A stretch of 64,000 bases of DNA from Streptomyces sp. V3I8 (GTDB lineage Bacteria; Actinomycetota; Actinomycetes; Streptomycetales; Streptomycetaceae), in assembly GCF_030817535.1 (NCBI RefSeq), contig NZ_JAUSZL010000002.1, forward strand, positions 558,001 to 622,000, in the 5' to 3' direction. A program made the translations under genes and the position numbers. A model generated the notes under the pieces. The model did not search any database. It worked only from the letters and a program-made list of their open reading frames with translations, and was not told the origin of the DNA. The number at the start of each line of letters is the position of its first letter. Within the stretch, counting starts at the first letter, position 1. Of this stretch, positions 32,531-41,158 are shown piece after piece.

Positions 32531-33621
32531 CTCCCCGTACCCAGCCCTGGCCGGGCGATCCGTTCGGCGCCACCGGCCGGCTCCCGCTCCGGCGCCCGAC
32601 CACGGCGGCACGTGCGGACGGCGCGGCGGTGCAACAGCGGCTCGACGACGCCGTCGGCGGCCTGGACGCGCCCGACGTCGTCTTCGCCCTCTCCCGCGAC
32701 GGTCACCGCACCGTGCGCAGCGGCGGCACCGGCCCGCCCCCGCCCGTCCCCCGCGACCGGCTGCGCTACGAGATCGGCTCGGCCTCCAAGACGTTCACCG
32801 GGCTGCTCCTGGCCCAGCTGACGCAGTCGGGCGTGCTGTCCGCGGGCGAGCCCGCCGTGACCTGCCTGGACCCGTCCCGGCCGGCCGGCCGGGACCCCGT
32901 CACCCTCGCGCACCTGATCACCCACACGTCCGGGCTGCCCGCCCTGCCCGCCGACTTCTTCCCGCGCGCCCTGCCCACGTGGCACACCAACCCCTATGCC
33001 GGGTATCCGGACCAGCGGGTGGTCGACGCCTTCCTGCGCCGCCGGCAGCCCCGGCGGCCCGGCACCCGCTGGCGCTACTCCAACTTCGGTGTCGCCGTGC
33101 TCGGTCAGGCCCTCGCCGCCGCCACCGCGACGCGCTGGGACGACCTGCTCACCACGCAGGTGCTGCTGCCCCTGGAACTGCGCGGCACCGCCCTCGGACC
33201 CGCCGGACCGGACACCGACGCCGTCGGGCACCGCAGGGACGGTGCGACGCCCACGCCCCCGCTGACCGTCGGCGGGTTCCGGCCGGCCGGCGCCGTCCGG
33301 GCCACCCCGCACGACCTGCTGACCTTCCTCGAAGCCCACCTGGAACCGGCGGGCCGGCCCCTGGCCGGTGCGCTGCGGGCGGTACGCCGTCCCGTCCTGC
33401 GACGCGGTCACGGGCACCGGCACGTGCACACGGTGGGCTGGTTCCAGCACCCCACCGGGCACGGCCCCATGTACTTCCACTGCGGGGCCACCCTCGGCCA
33501 GCAGGCCTTCCTGGGGTTCAGGCCCGACACCGGAACGGCGCTGGCCGCCGTGTCCACCCGCCGCTTCCGCGTCCGCGACACCTTCGTGGCGACGGCGTAC
33601 GCGCTCCTCGCCGAGGCGTGA
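32527..33621 (+). CDS. serine hydrolase, beta-lactamase class C/DD-peptidase fold
   Basis: A 364-aa enzyme with the three motifs of the family: S-A-S-K at residues 85-88 (nucleophile serine and lysine), Y-S-N in W-R-Y-S-N-F-G, and H-C-G in F-H-C-G-A-T-L-G near the C-terminus. There is no signal peptide, so it acts in the cytoplasm, unlike true beta-lactamases or penicillin-binding proteins. Such intracellular members act as esterases, transacylases or peptidases. Being the last gene of the peptide operon (ATGA overlap), it could trim or acylate the peptide product. Confidence 0.9.
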   Translation: MTPRTQPWPGDPFGATGRLPLRRPTTAARADGAAVQQRLDDAVGGLDAPDVVFALSRDGHRTVRSGGTGPPPPVPRDRLRYEIGSASKTFTGLLLAQLTQSGVLSAGEPAVTCLDPSRPAGRDPVTLAHLITHTSGLPALPADFFPRALPTWHTNPYAGYPDQRVVDAFLRRRQPRRPGTRWRYSNFGVAVLGQALAAATATRWDDLLTTQVLLPLELRGTALGPAGPDTDAVGHRRDGATPTPPLTVGGFRPAGAVRATPHDLLTFLEAHLEPAGRPLAGALRAVRRPVLRRGHGHRHVHTVGWFQHPTGHGPMYFHCGATLGQQAFLGFRPDTGTALAAVSTRRFRVRDTFVATAYALLAEA

Positions 33622-33679
33622 GGCGCCGCCGTGCCACCGCGTGGGCGCCGGACCCCGCGCCGGGTCCCTGGGCCCTTCG

Positions 33680-35038
33680 TCAGACGCGCCGCCACAGGGC
33701 CGGCGTGAGGGCGGGCTGCCAGACACCCTGCGCCTGGTGCGTCTGCAGGCACTCGTAGGTGACGTCGTCGTAGGTCACCCGTACGCCGGTCCCGTAGACC
33801 CTGCCCGCGCTCCAGCTGCCCGAGTGGCCGTCCTGCGCGCCGGGGGTGCCGCCCGCGACGGTCTTCAGCGTGAGCCCGTACTCCGTGAGCAGCGGGTTGA
33901 CCGGCTGGTGGAAGGTGATGCCGCCTTTCGTGCAGTCGCCGCTGCCCCCGGAGGTGACGCCCTGGGCCTGGGTGCCGGAGATGTAGGAGCCGCCGGAGTC
34001 GCCGGGCTCCGCGCACACCGTCGTACGCGTCACCCCGGCGACGGCGCCCTCGGCGTACTCGACGGTGGTGCCGTGCTGCTCGATCGTTCCGCAGTGCCAG
34101 CCGGTGGTGGAGCCCGACCGGCAGATCGCCGCGCCCACCAGTGCCTCCACCGAACCGGCGACCTGCACGTTCGTCTCGCCCTCGCCCTTGACGGCGGGCG
34201 TGGCGGTCCACTCGCTGTTGACGCTCACCCAGGACATGTCCTTGCCCGGGAAGACCGACGCCTCGAAGGTGCCCTGGGCGACCTTGTTGAAGCCGGTCGT
34301 CTTCGCGCCCGCCTTCCCGCAGTGTCCGGCGCTGGCGAAACCCTGCTTGTCGTCCTTGGTCACGGAGAACCCCACCGAACAGCGGGCCTTCTCGTCGATG
34401 TAGTACGCGTCGCCGCCGCGGACGTCGTGCAGCGCGCGGGGCCGGTCCGCCGACACCCTGACCTCCACGAGCCGGCGGTCGATCCCGGCCGCGGTCACGA
34501 GCCTGTCGGCGGCCGCGTCGCTGGTCGCCTGCACCGTCACCCGGTTGGTCCGCACGTCGACGTACCGGACCGGTGTGTCGAGGGAGCCGCCCACCGCGGC
34601 GGCGTCCAGTTTCGCCTTGGCGGCGGTCAGGTCCTCCAGGGTGTTCCCGACGACCTTCGCCCGCGCCCCGCCGGCCTTGATGGCGGCGACCCCGGCGGCA
34701 TCCGTGGTGGCGATGGTCAGGTCGGCGGAGGTCGTGCCCTGGACCCAGGCACCCGCGAAGTGCTTGCCCAGCGTGTTCTGGATGCGGCCGGCGCGCGTGC
34801 CCGCCTCCGCCTCGTTCACCAGCCGCGCCCTGGCCTGCGGACCTGTCAGCCGCAGATCGCGCTGGAGCGCGCGCAGGAGGGCCGCCGACGGCCTGTCGGC
34901 ACCGAGCGTCTGCGCGGCGGAGGCGGGCGCCGGCGCGGGGGGTTCGACGGCCGCGGCCGCGGGCAGCCCGGTGAGCACGAGTGCGCCGAGCGCGGTCAGG
35001 GCGGTCCGGGCGGCTCCGTCGGCGTGTCTGTGGACCAT
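33680..35038 (-). CDS. secreted streptogrisin-type S1 serine protease with chitin-binding domain
   Basis: A 452-aa preproprotein. It has a signal peptide (T-A-L-T-A-L-G-A-L-V-L-T-G-L-P-A-A-A-A), an alpha-lytic-protease-type propeptide (about 45-190), then the S1 domain with H in A-S-A-G-H-C-G, D in G-K-D-M-S-W-V and S in E-P-G-D-S-G-G-S. A short linker and a carbohydrate-binding module (about 405-452, W-S-A-G-R-V-Y, Y-E-C-L-Q-T-H) of the CBM5/12 chitin-binding type complete it, as in streptogrisin C. AGGAG seven bases before ATG 35038 supports the start. It is likely to target proteins bound to chitin or fungal walls. Confidence 0.93.
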   Translation of the reverse strand: MVHRHADGAARTALTALGALVLTGLPAAAAVEPPAPAPASAAQTLGADRPSAALLRALQRDLRLTGPQARARLVNEAEAGTRAGRIQNTLGKHFAGAWVQGTTSADLTIATTDAAGVAAIKAGGARAKVVGNTLEDLTAAKAKLDAAAVGGSLDTPVRYVDVRTNRVTVQATSDAAADRLVTAAGIDRRLVEVRVSADRPRALHDVRGGDAYYIDEKARCSVGFSVTKDDKQGFASAGHCGKAGAKTTGFNKVAQGTFEASVFPGKDMSWVSVNSEWTATPAVKGEGETNVQVAGSVEALVGAAICRSGSTTGWHCGTIEQHGTTVEYAEGAVAGVTRTTVCAEPGDSGGSYISGTQAQGVTSGGSGDCTKGGITFHQPVNPLLTEYGLTLKTVAGGTPGAQDGHSGSWSAGRVYGTGVRVTYDDVTYECLQTHQAQGVWQPALTPALWRRV

Positions 35039-35238
35039 CGGGTGACTCCTCGTTCTCGGGAATTCGGTCGCGACAGGGGGTCGAGAACACAGTCCTTGCC
35101 GACATGCACTCAGAAAATGTCCGGCGGCCCGCGGTTCGGCCGCTTCGGGCGACACGAAGGACCCGCCCGGCGGAGTACCGGGTGCCGACGGACCGTCATA
35201 CCGGGTACGGAGACCGGGGACAGCTGTCGCCCGACCGC

Positions 35239-36903
35239 TCAGACCGGTTCGAGGCCCGGGTTGCCCGCCTCGGTGACGAAGGAGGCCGCGGTCGAGACCG
35301 GTGCGCCCGGCGTCGTCACGGCGGTGACCGTCCGGAAGTCGGCCCGGGCCTTCTCGCGGTCCAGGGAGACCCGCACGTAACCGCGCCGCCCGTTGTAGAA
35401 CTTCAGGTGCGGGTTGGCCTTCATGTACGTGTCCCAGTTGCCGGGCTTGTCCGCGCCGTCCTTGCCGCTCGCCACCGAGGTCGCGACGATCTCCGTGCCC
35501 AGCGTCTTCGACGCCGGATCGTCGAAGTCCTCCTTGATCTCGAAGGCGTACCCGACGTGCACGTCCCCCGTCATGACCAGCAGGTTGTCGACCCCGGCCG
35601 ACTTCGCGCCGTCGAGGACGCGCCGGCGCGAGGCCCGGTAGCCGTCCCAGGCGTCCATGGACGTCCTGGCCTCGGCGCCGACGTCGAACCTGCGCTGCGA
35701 GAAGCACACCTGCTGCGGCATGACGTTCCACAGGGCCTGCGAGGCACGCCAGCCGTCGATCAGCCAGTTCTCCTGCGTCGTGCCGGTGAGCGTGCGCGCC
35801 GGGTCGTCCGTCTCGGGTCCCGGGGCGTGCAGGGTGTCCCCGTACGCCTGGTCGGAGCGGTACTGGCGGGTGTCGAGGACGTCGAACTGCGCGAGCGTGC
35901 CCCACTGGAGACGGCGGTAGAGCTGCATGTCCGGGCCGCTGGGCCGCTGCGTGCCGCGCAGGGGCTGGTTCTCCCAGTACGCCCGGTAGGCCGCGGCGCG
36001 CCGCAGCAGGAACTCCTGCGGCGGGTCGTTGTTCTCGCTGACGGCACCCGCGTAGTTGTTCTCGGTCTCGTGGTCGTCCCAGGTGACGACGAAAGGGTGT
36101 TTCGCGTGTGCGGCCTGCAGGTCCGGGTCGCTCTTGTAGAGGGCGTACCGCAGCCGGTAGTCCTCCAGGGTCCTGGCCTCGCGGTTGTAGAGGCCGGGGA
36201 GCTTGCGGTCGGTGTAGTTGCGGGCGCCGCCCGCGGAGTTCACGGCGTACTCGTACAGGTAGTCACCGAGGTGGAAGACCACGTCGACGTCGTCCTGCGC
36301 CAGATGGCGGTGCACGGTGAAGTACCCGTCGTGGTAGGCCTGGCAGGCCACGGCCGCGTAGGTGAGCGTCGCGGCGGCGGCCGTCGTGGCCGGGGCCGTG
36401 CGGGTGCGTCCGGTCTCGCTGATCCAGGTGCCGGTCCGGAACCGGTAGTAGTACACGCGGCCGGGTTCCAGGCCCTCGACCTCGACGTGCAGGCTGTGGT
36501 TGTACTCCGGGTGGGCGATGACCAGGCCCCAGCGGACGACCGTGGCGAAGCGCTCGTCGCTCGCGACCTCCCACTCGACGCCCACGTACTGCGCGGGCAG
36601 GCCGCCGCCGGGCTCGTACGGAGCCGGGGCGAGCCGGGTCCACAGCACCACGGAGGTGGGCAGCGGATCCCCGGACGCGACGCCGAGTGTGAACGGATCG
36701 CTGGGGATCCTGGCCCCGTCCAGCTCCTTGCCGACCGCGACGCCGCGGGCGGGCAGGTTGGCGGAGAAGGCCAGGGCGGCTGCCGCGGCGGTGACCGTGA
36801 AGAAGCGGCGGCGCCCGAAATGCCGGGCGGCGGCGTGCAGTTCGGGATCGTGGCGTGACGAGGTGTCCTGCGTCAGCGGTCTGCGACGGCCTGCCGGGGC
36901 CAT
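35239..36903 (-). CDS. phoD: Tat-exported alkaline phosphatase/phosphodiesterase, PhoD family
   Basis: A 554-aa secreted phosphoesterase for scavenging phosphate. The Tat signal G-R-R-R-F-F-T-V-T-A-A-A-A-A is at about residues 31-45. The N-terminal beta domain (S-G-D-P-L-P-T-S-V-V-L-W-T-R-L) precedes the catalytic domain with the metal-binding cysteine in A-V-A-C-Q-A-Y, F-H-L-G-D-Y-L-Y-E-Y, W-D-D-H-E and M-T-G-D-V-H-V-G. These are the Fe/Ca site motifs of PhoD. AGGAG seven bases before ATG 36903. PhoP control is expected for the family, but I could not identify a convincing PHO box upstream. Confidence 0.93.
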   Translation of the reverse strand: MAPAGRRRPLTQDTSSRHDPELHAAARHFGRRRFFTVTAAAAALAFSANLPARGVAVGKELDGARIPSDPFTLGVASGDPLPTSVVLWTRLAPAPYEPGGGLPAQYVGVEWEVASDERFATVVRWGLVIAHPEYNHSLHVEVEGLEPGRVYYYRFRTGTWISETGRTRTAPATTAAAATLTYAAVACQAYHDGYFTVHRHLAQDDVDVVFHLGDYLYEYAVNSAGGARNYTDRKLPGLYNREARTLEDYRLRYALYKSDPDLQAAHAKHPFVVTWDDHETENNYAGAVSENNDPPQEFLLRRAAAYRAYWENQPLRGTQRPSGPDMQLYRRLQWGTLAQFDVLDTRQYRSDQAYGDTLHAPGPETDDPARTLTGTTQENWLIDGWRASQALWNVMPQQVCFSQRRFDVGAEARTSMDAWDGYRASRRRVLDGAKSAGVDNLLVMTGDVHVGYAFEIKEDFDDPASKTLGTEIVATSVASGKDGADKPGNWDTYMKANPHLKFYNGRRGYVRVSLDREKARADFRTVTAVTTPGAPVSTAASFVTEAGNPGLEPV

Positions 36904-37213
36904 AGGACGGCTCCTCTCGCGGTTGACGGCACAACGGACCCACGGGCTGTGCACGGCAGGGCCACAGGACGCGGATCACCGCATGCTAAACGGATAAAGC
37001 TCACAAATACGGCAGGCGCGGGCGGCGGCGCCGCCGCGCCGTGCACCACGGCGCACGGCGTCGCGCGACCGGCAACGGCACCGCACCACCCGGACCCTGA
37101 ACCTCCGCTTGCCGCTGACGTCTTGACGGGTTGCGGGGCAGGTCGCGGGGTACGCGGAAGCACCGTACGAGCACACCTGAACGTACGAGCACGAGCAGAG
37201 AAGGAGACCCGCC
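36904..37213. other. divergent intergenic region, phoD / small membrane protein
   Basis: 310 bases without a gene. It has an AT-rich patch at 36984-37010 and a small hairpin (arms 37037-37044 and 37053-37060). It must contain both promoters; no clear PHO-box direct repeat was found. The right end carries AGAAGGAG before GTG 37214. Confidence 0.45.
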
Positions 37214-37486
37214 GTGACGACGCGAGGCAGAGCGCAGGAGACGACCGAGGTGTCCGGGCTGGGCACCCTGGAGCACGGCACCGGGCAGCGCGGGCAGTTG
37301 CGTGTCCGCCTCATGGACATCGCCTGGACCGCGCTGTGCACGGTCCTGGCCCTGTGGGCCGTGTGGAGCATCTTCGACGTGGTGGACGGAGCGGCCCACT
37401 GGGCCTACAGCGCCGTGGCCTGGGTCCTCCTCGCCATCGCCCTCACCCTGCGCGTCGCCACCGTCCGCCGCCGCACGCGGATCTGA
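37214..37486 (+). CDS. small membrane protein
   Basis: A 90-aa protein with a hydrophilic N-terminus (about 30 residues), two predicted helices (35-55 and 62-80) and a basic tail R-R-R-T-R-I. No known domain. AGAAGGAG before the GTG supports it. It is followed 17 bases later by another membrane-protein gene, so the two form a probable operon. Confidence 0.7.
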   Translation: MTTRGRAQETTEVSGLGTLEHGTGQRGQLRVRLMDIAWTALCTVLALWAVWSIFDVVDGAAHWAYSAVAWVLLAIALTLRVATVRRRTRI

Positions 37487-37503
37487 CCCGGGGAGGAGAC
37501 GAA

Positions 37504-38049
37504 GTGACACGGACGGAACGCGTCAACACCTTCCTCGGCAAGCACCTGTGGCTGCAGTTCGTGCTGTCGGTCCTCTGCGCCAGTGCCCTGGTCCTGCTCC
37601 TGTTCCCAGGGCCCTCGGTGCTCTCCGTCGTGATCCGCACGAGTGTCATGTCCGTCGGCGGCATCGCCGTCGTGCTGGCCACCCGGCGCAAGGAGAAGCG
37701 CGCCGCGGGCAGCACGGACGGCCTCGTCGCACTGGACCGCAGGCTGCGCCGGGGCGACGTGCCCACCGACCCGGCCGAGCGCGAGGCCATGCGCGCACTG
37801 GTCGGCCGGCGCCTGCACCGTACGCGCCACCGGGTGCCGGCCCTGATCTTCCTCGGCGTCCTCTTCTGCTCCGTCACCGTCCTGACGGCCCTGTCCGGCG
37901 GTCTGCGCCAGACCGTCGGCATGGCCCTGCTCACCGTGCTCTTTCTCGGCTGGACGGCGACGGCCGGCGCGACGCACGACCGCCGCCTGCGCACGATGGA
38001 CAGGGCCCTGGAGTCGAACTCCCGCGTCCCGCAGCCCCAGCGACAGTAA
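37504..38049 (+). CDS. hypothetical membrane protein
   Basis: A 181-aa protein with two helical pairs (about 17-60 and 115-155) separated by a charged cytoplasmic-type linker (R-R-K-E-K-R, L-D-R-R-L-R-R-G-D-V-P-T-D-P-A-E-R-E-A-M). The linker resembles the charged part of small actinobacterial integral proteins but no family is certain. GGGGAGGAG precedes GTG 37504. It sits second in a two-gene unit with the 90-aa membrane protein and is convergent with the HEAT-repeat gene. Confidence 0.7.
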   Translation: MTRTERVNTFLGKHLWLQFVLSVLCASALVLLLFPGPSVLSVVIRTSVMSVGGIAVVLATRRKEKRAAGSTDGLVALDRRLRRGDVPTDPAEREAMRALVGRRLHRTRHRVPALIFLGVLFCSVTVLTALSGGLRQTVGMALLTVLFLGWTATAGATHDRRLRTMDRALESNSRVPQPQRQ

Positions 38050-38124
38050 CCGGCGCACGGCACCGGCGGGAACGGTCGACCACCTGCTGCCCCGCGGCCG
38101 GGGTCCACGGCTCGCCCGGCGTCG

Positions 38125-39624
38125 TCACTCCTCGCGGTTCGCGTCCGGTGCCATGAGGAGTTCGGCGGCCTCCCGGCGCAGGGACGGCGAGGAGGCCTCG
38201 TCGCCGGCGAGGGCGGTGAGACGGGCACGGACCGCCTTGCCGACCGGTGGCAGTGCGCCCTGCGCCGCCCAGCGGGCCAGACCCCTGACCGCCTCGAGGC
38301 GGACGTCCTCGTGCTCGTCGTCGAGGCCGCGCTCGAAACGCCGTACGTCCTGCCGGGCCGTCCTCCGGTCGGGTGCGTCCTCCGCGTCCAGCACCGACAG
38401 GGCGGCAGCGCGGACCTCGCCCGAGGCGGACGTGTCCGCCAGGCGCCGGACGGCGGGAAGTGCCTCCGCCAGCCCGTGGAGGGCGTCGGTCGTGCGCCGG
38501 GCCGCGTCCTTGCCGGACGCCAGGTGGCCGGTGAGCGCCCAGGCCACCGGACGGCGTTCCCAGAGGCGGAGGCCTTCGTGCACGAGCCTGCCCAGACCGC
38601 CGATCACCCCCGCCCGGACGGCCGCGTCGGGATCGTCGAGAAGCGGGAGCAGCACCCACACCGCGTCCCACCTGCCGGCTTCGCCGACCCCCTCCGCGGC
38701 GGCCGCCCGGGTGCCGGCCGGCAGCGTGCTGTCGTCGAGGACATCGCCGAGGAGGTCGACAGCGGCCCGGCCGCCCAGCCGGCCCAGCGTCCGCGCGGCC
38801 CCCCGGCCGGTCAGGGGATCACGGAGCCACCGCGCCGCGAGGCCGGTCACCCGGTGCTCCCCGCGCCACCCGAGTCCGCCCAGCAGCAGGTCCGCGACCC
38901 CCGGGTCCCGTTCCGTCCGCAGGGCGGCGACCAGCGCGTCCCGCACCGCGGGCCGTTCCAGGTCCAGCAGCCACGGCGCCACCGCTCGCCGCACCTCGGG
39001 AGACGGGTCGCGCAGGCCCGCGAGCAGCGAGTCGAGCAGCGTCCCGGTGCGGTCCCGCGACAGCATGTCCAGGGCCCTCGCACGGGCGGCGCTCTCGCCC
39101 TCCCGGGCCGTACGGAGCATTTCCGCTTCGACCGCCGGGTCGGCGCCGAACCGGTGCACCAGCATCCGGGCGTGGCCCCACACCTGCCCCCGCGGATCGC
39201 CGAGCAGCCGCACCAGCGCCACGGCGTCGCCGGGCACGTCCAGCGTGGCCAGACCGGCCAGGGCGTTGATCCGCACGTGGTGGTCGGGATCGCCGAGCAG
39301 GCTCGCGAAGGCCTCCGTGACCTCCCGGCCGGCCAGGCCGAGCCGGATCGCGGCGAGCGAGGCCCGGCGGCGTACGTCCGCGTCCGTGTCACGCATCAGC
39401 CGCGGCAGGACCGTGGCACCCGCCTGCGGGACCCCCAGTCGGCCCAGTCCGCGGGCCGCCCCCGCGCGCACCCCGGGCACGGGGTCACCGGTCGCTCCGA
39501 CGAGGACTCCGGCGTGCTCGGGTCCGCCGGTCCTGCCCAGTCCCTTCGCCGCCGCCGCGCGCCGCCCCGGGTCCGCGCCGGCCAGTTCCCGCAGGAAATA
39601 CGCGATCTGCTGTTCCGCTCCCAT
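38125..39624 (-). CDS. HEAT-repeat protein
   Basis: A 499-aa helical solenoid, with about a dozen HEAT/PBS-lyase-type repeats from residue 10 to the end (repeated D-P-x-x-x-V-R-x-x-A-x-x-G-L-G-x-L pattern). It has no signal peptide or membrane segment. Such proteins are scaffolds or, in the PBS-lyase branch, bind tetrapyrrole-like or protein partners; nothing in the sequence fixes the role. A weak GGGGG tract precedes ATG 39624. It is divergent from the PP2C phosphatase gene at 39813. Confidence 0.82.
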   Translation of the reverse strand: MGAEQQIAYFLRELAGADPGRRAAAAKGLGRTGGPEHAGVLVGATGDPVPGVRAGAARGLGRLGVPQAGATVLPRLMRDTDADVRRRASLAAIRLGLAGREVTEAFASLLGDPDHHVRINALAGLATLDVPGDAVALVRLLGDPRGQVWGHARMLVHRFGADPAVEAEMLRTAREGESAARARALDMLSRDRTGTLLDSLLAGLRDPSPEVRRAVAPWLLDLERPAVRDALVAALRTERDPGVADLLLGGLGWRGEHRVTGLAARWLRDPLTGRGAARTLGRLGGRAAVDLLGDVLDDSTLPAGTRAAAAEGVGEAGRWDAVWVLLPLLDDPDAAVRAGVIGGLGRLVHEGLRLWERRPVAWALTGHLASGKDAARRTTDALHGLAEALPAVRRLADTSASGEVRAAALSVLDAEDAPDRRTARQDVRRFERGLDDEHEDVRLEAVRGLARWAAQGALPPVGKAVRARLTALAGDEASSPSLRREAAELLMAPDANREE

Positions 39625-39812
39625 GGCACCCCCGGGAAGGAAGACACGCGAGGCGCCCGTAGGTTGCACGCCCACCACGTGCGGGTCGCCCGCCCAGCGC
39701 GCGGCGCCATTCCCGTACATGCGTGCGAAGACACCTCCCCGTGAGGAGACACACACCAAGTGAGGTCGAAGAAAGTCGGGGAAGGAGATTTTGAACCCGA
39801 TGGGAGGTTGTC

Positions 39813-41018
39813 GTGGACGGTGGAGATCTGGAACTCGGTGCGTTGCTGGCTGCGGCGGAAGCCGCGCCACCCGGGGAATCCGTTGACGTGGTCGCGCGCA
39901 ACCTGCAGAAGAGGTTCGGCGCGGAGCGTGTGTCCTTCCTGTTCGTCGACCTCATCGGTCAGCAGCTGGTGCGGCTGAACGCGGCCGGTGCCGGCGATGT
40001 CGTCGAGCGGACCGGTCCGATCGAGCTGCGGGAGAGCATCTACGACACGGTGCTGCAGAGCCAGCGCCAGCATGTCGAGCCGGACGGCCAGGGCGGCCGG
40101 CGCGTCATCACGCCCGTCAGCAACCGCGGCGACTGTCTCGGCGTACTCGAGGTGACCCTGCAGTACGCCGACGACACCGTGCTCAGACAGGTGCGGGAGG
40201 CCGCGCACGCACTGGCGTACATCATCGTCACGGACCGTCGTTTCACCGACCTGTACCACCTGCACCGGCGCACCACACGGGCCAGCCTGGCCGCGGAGAT
40301 CCAGCACCAGCTGCTCCCCACGGCGCCCAGTTGCGAGGCGTCGCAGTTCGCCCTCGCCGCGGGACTGATCCCGGCCGACGACATCGGTGGCGACACCTAC
40401 GACTACACGCTGGACCGCGACACCCTGCATCTGTCGATCACCGACGCCATGGGCCACGACACCGAGTCCGCCCTGCTGGCCACCCTGCTGCTCGGCGCGC
40501 TGCGCGGGGCCCGGCGCGGTGGCTGCGACCCGGTCGCCCAGGCCGAGCGGGCGCACCAGGCGCTGATGAAGCACAGCCGAGGTCTGGCCACCGGGCAACT
40601 GCTGTGCATCGAACTGGAGTCGGGCCTGTGCCGGCTGGTCAACGCCGGACATCCGTGGCCGCTGCGGCTGCGCGACGGCGCCGTCGAAGAGGTCAGGCTC
40701 GGCGTCAACCTGCCCTTCGGCGTGCCCGCGCCGATGCCGTACCGGGAACAGGAACTGCTGCTGCGGGCCGGTGACCGGCTGATACTGCTCACCGACGGCA
40801 TGCAGGACCGCGCGGCCGCGGCCGTCGACCTGGCCGGGCTCGTGCACGAGACACGCGACCTGCATCCCAGGGAGGCCGTCCGGATCCTGACGGCGAAGGT
40901 GTGGGAGACCTGTCAGGGGAACCTGACCGACGACGCCACCGTCATCATCCTGGACTGGCACGGCACCCCGGCGGCATCGGAGGCATCGGAGGCACCGGCG
41001 GTCCGGACCTGCGCATGA
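39813..41018 (+). CDS. PP2C/SpoIIE-type serine phosphatase with N-terminal GAF-like domain
   Basis: A 401-aa cytoplasmic phosphatase. A GAF-like sensor (about 20-150, E-R-V-S-F-L-F-V-D-L, V-I-T-P-V-S-N-R-G-D-C-L-G-V-L-E-V-T) precedes the SpoIIE domain (about 175-385). Metal-binding aspartates are present in G-G-D-T-Y-D, D-A-M-G-H-D, L-T-D-G-M-Q-D and T-D-D-A-T-V-I. The usual G-H-G is G-H-D here. It presumably dephosphorylates a STAS anti-sigma antagonist. GGGAGG precedes the GTG at 39813. Three 9-bp repeats near 40974-41000 encode an A-S-E-A-S-E-A tail. Confidence 0.9.
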   Translation: MDGGDLELGALLAAAEAAPPGESVDVVARNLQKRFGAERVSFLFVDLIGQQLVRLNAAGAGDVVERTGPIELRESIYDTVLQSQRQHVEPDGQGGRRVITPVSNRGDCLGVLEVTLQYADDTVLRQVREAAHALAYIIVTDRRFTDLYHLHRRTTRASLAAEIQHQLLPTAPSCEASQFALAAGLIPADDIGGDTYDYTLDRDTLHLSITDAMGHDTESALLATLLLGALRGARRGGCDPVAQAERAHQALMKHSRGLATGQLLCIELESGLCRLVNAGHPWPLRLRDGAVEEVRLGVNLPFGVPAPMPYREQELLLRAGDRLILLTDGMQDRAAAAVDLAGLVHETRDLHPREAVRILTAKVWETCQGNLTDDATVIILDWHGTPAASEASEAPAVRTCA

Positions 41019-41158
41019 CGGCCGGGCCCGACGCACGCACCACCACGGTCCGCGGTGATTGTCCGTGGCATCCGGGTACCTGGCATCCGAGCGTCCGGTA
41101 CGGGCGGCCATGACCGTTCCGGGGCACTCAGGCTGCCCGGACCATGAAGGGACCACCC

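Noticed and set aside
32527..33621. Antibiotic-resistance beta-lactamase
   Set aside because: It has the SxxK fold but no signal peptide and sits last in a cytoplasmic peptide operon; resistance cannot be claimed.
36904..37213. PHO box upstream of phoD
   Set aside because: I looked for GTTCACC-type direct repeats and found none convincing; expected by family knowledge but not seen.
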